Shown here in pieces: positions 23,312-24,391 of a DNA stretch of 24,391 nucleotides (within the stretch, counting starts at the first letter, position 1; each line of letters opens with the position of its first letter). This stretch comes from Cephalothrix simula (taxonomy: Eukaryota; Nemertea; Palaeonemertea; Archinemertea; Cephalotrichidae): assembly GCA_035591015.1 (NCBI GenBank), contig JAXIUW010177780.1:1-24391 (forward strand), written 5' to 3'. The position numbers were made by a program, and so were the translations under genes. The notes below the pieces were generated by a model. It searched no databases, had not been told where the DNA came from, and was given only the letters and a program-made list of their open reading frames with translations.

Positions 23312-24025
23312 AAATGGATTGAAAAATTGGATGAGGCACCCCATCGAGATCCCCTAGAAGGGCATCGGAATCCCTTAACCCTATGCATATTTGGAAAGAG
23401 CATGAAAAGTTACACACCATGCGAGGATTTTTAAATTTTTCGCCCCACCTGGTTGGGAGTGATGGTACAAAATGTGTGAAAAATTCGAAAATAGACCAAG
23501 TCCCACTTTTAGTGGTCGGATGTTAAGGAACCCCTCAAAACTAGCTACATTAGGTTGTTTGTCATACCAAGCATACTAAATGACGCAAATCATGGGTTCC
23601 TAATAATATCAGGTGACCCGTGGGAGTTGGTCAAAGGTCATATGACCCAATATGAGCCTTGAAATGAATTAATCCAGAGATGGCAATTTTGCACCTAGGA
23701 ACCCGGTATTCGGGTCATAAGTATGCTTGATATGCCAAACAACCTATTGTAGCTAGTTTTGGTCTAACCTGAACGATTCGGGGTGTTCCCTTAACATTCG
23801 ACCACTTAAAGTGGGACTATTTTCGAATTTTTGTACATTTGCGCCAAGACTCCCCACCAGGCGGAGCGAAAAATTAAAAACCCTCCCATGGTGTGTAATT
23901 TTTCATACTTCTTCCAAAAGTATATAGGGTTAAGGGGTTCCGATTCCCCTTCTAGGAGATCTCGACGGGGGGCCAAAATTTTTACATTTCACGGTGCCTC
24001 ATCCAATTTTTCTATATATCCATTT
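23312..24025. mobile_element. Foldback-type element, 714 bases with long inverted arms
   Basis: The left arm (23312-23601) and right arm (23697-24025) are reverse complements over nearly their whole length with scattered mismatches and small indels. Shared blocks include AAAAATTGGATGAGGCACC, CCCTTAACCCTAT, TTACACACCATG, AAAATTCGAAAATAG, AGTGGTCG, AACTAGCTACA and TAGGTTGTTTG. The non-repeated centre is about 95 bases. No transposase frame is present; the 66-codon frame at 23831-24031 is a chance frame in the arm. Structure fits a non-autonomous foldback or long-TIR DNA element. No convincing target duplication was found. Confidence 0.8.
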
Positions 24026-24199
24026 GTGTAGATTGATATACAAAAAACTTTCAAGCACGGCAATATGTCTAAAAATTTCTTAAAAATTCATTAATAGTCT
24101 TTAGCAGTAGTCACAAATAAATTTTTTTATCCTATTTTAGTAGAACGAAAATGGCACTTATTTAAACTTTAAAAGAGGAGTGTATTGTTCCTGGCACCT

Positions 24200-24391
24200 T
24201 ATCATGGCTAGACCGTGGCTACTTTTGACCTTTCATGACCTCTAGCGGCGAAAATATTAACTTCAGAGAAAAACGGTTCTGAGTAGATGATTTGTCTTTT
24301 CATGAACTATCATTTTAAAATATATGTATACGGCAATGACGTGCAGCTCACTTGGTGTTATGATCCATACACTTTGGCGTATATTTATTGC
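24200..24391. repeat. Second copy of the downstream SINE-like repeat, cut by window end
   Basis: CTACTTTTGACCTTTCATGA followed by CCTCTAGCGGCGAAAATAT (24219-24257) matches 23028-23065. The A-box-like head at 24331-24357 matches 22850-22876 at 24 of 27 bases. The copies lie on either side of the foldback element in the same orientation. No coding sequence is seen. Confidence 0.55.

Noticed and set aside
23831-24031. 66-codon frame in the downstream region
   Set aside because: It lies in the right arm of the foldback element and has no coding character.

Overview
The window holds most of one very large, multi-exon, plus-strand animal gene, followed by about 2 kb of repeat-rich, non-coding sequence. 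The gene is eukaryotic: 18 introns can be placed, all GT-AG, mostly 79-250 bases long, with AT-rich bodies and TTTCAG-type acceptors. Its product is a large lipid transfer protein of the apolipophorin / apolipoprotein B / vitellogenin family. An apparent furin site at the apoLp-II / apoLp-I boundary points to an apolipophorin (apoLp-II/I) rather than a vertebrate apoB. The compact introns and AT-rich sequence fit an invertebrate. I cannot fix the phylum from the sequence alone.

Layout. Bases 1-555 lie inside an intron; the window opens with a tRNA-like B-box fragment, probably a SINE. Nineteen exons follow (556 to 22394), and they join into one open reading frame of 6403 codons plus stop with every intron phase matching. 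The 5' end, including the signal peptide and roughly 80-100 residues (estimated from apoB alignment by eye), lies upstream of the window. Exons 1-5 encode the N-terminal lipoprotein domain (Vitellogenin_N / LPD_N) and an RSKR processing site. Exons 6-12 encode the open beta-sheet lipid-pocket domains (DUF1943 and DUF1081-like). Exon 13 is a single 13.1 kb exon encoding about 4360 residues of divergent beta-rich repeats. Within it are a recent 49-residue tandem triplication and a second RSKR site. Exons 14-15 encode a helical region, exons 16-17 a von Willebrand factor D domain and a cysteine-rich part, and exon 18 a von Willebrand factor A-like domain with a degenerate MIDAS, a small cysteine cluster and a proline-rich tail. 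The last exon is tiny and has two plausible acceptors, giving different C-termini.

As in known apolipophorins, the N-terminal module probably accepts lipid (with MTP), while the long beta-rich region wraps the particle surface. This protein is much longer than insect apoLp-II/I (about 3300-3400 residues) or human apoB-100 (about 4560).

Repeats. Intron 12 (519 bases) contains a 246-base element with 17-base terminal inverted repeats and, just beside it, a 105-base palindrome. Downstream of the gene lies a 714-base foldback element with arms of about 290 and 329 bases (23312-24025), flanked by degenerate repeats that carry tRNA A-box-like motifs. No second protein-coding gene, RNA gene or CRISPR-like array is supported.
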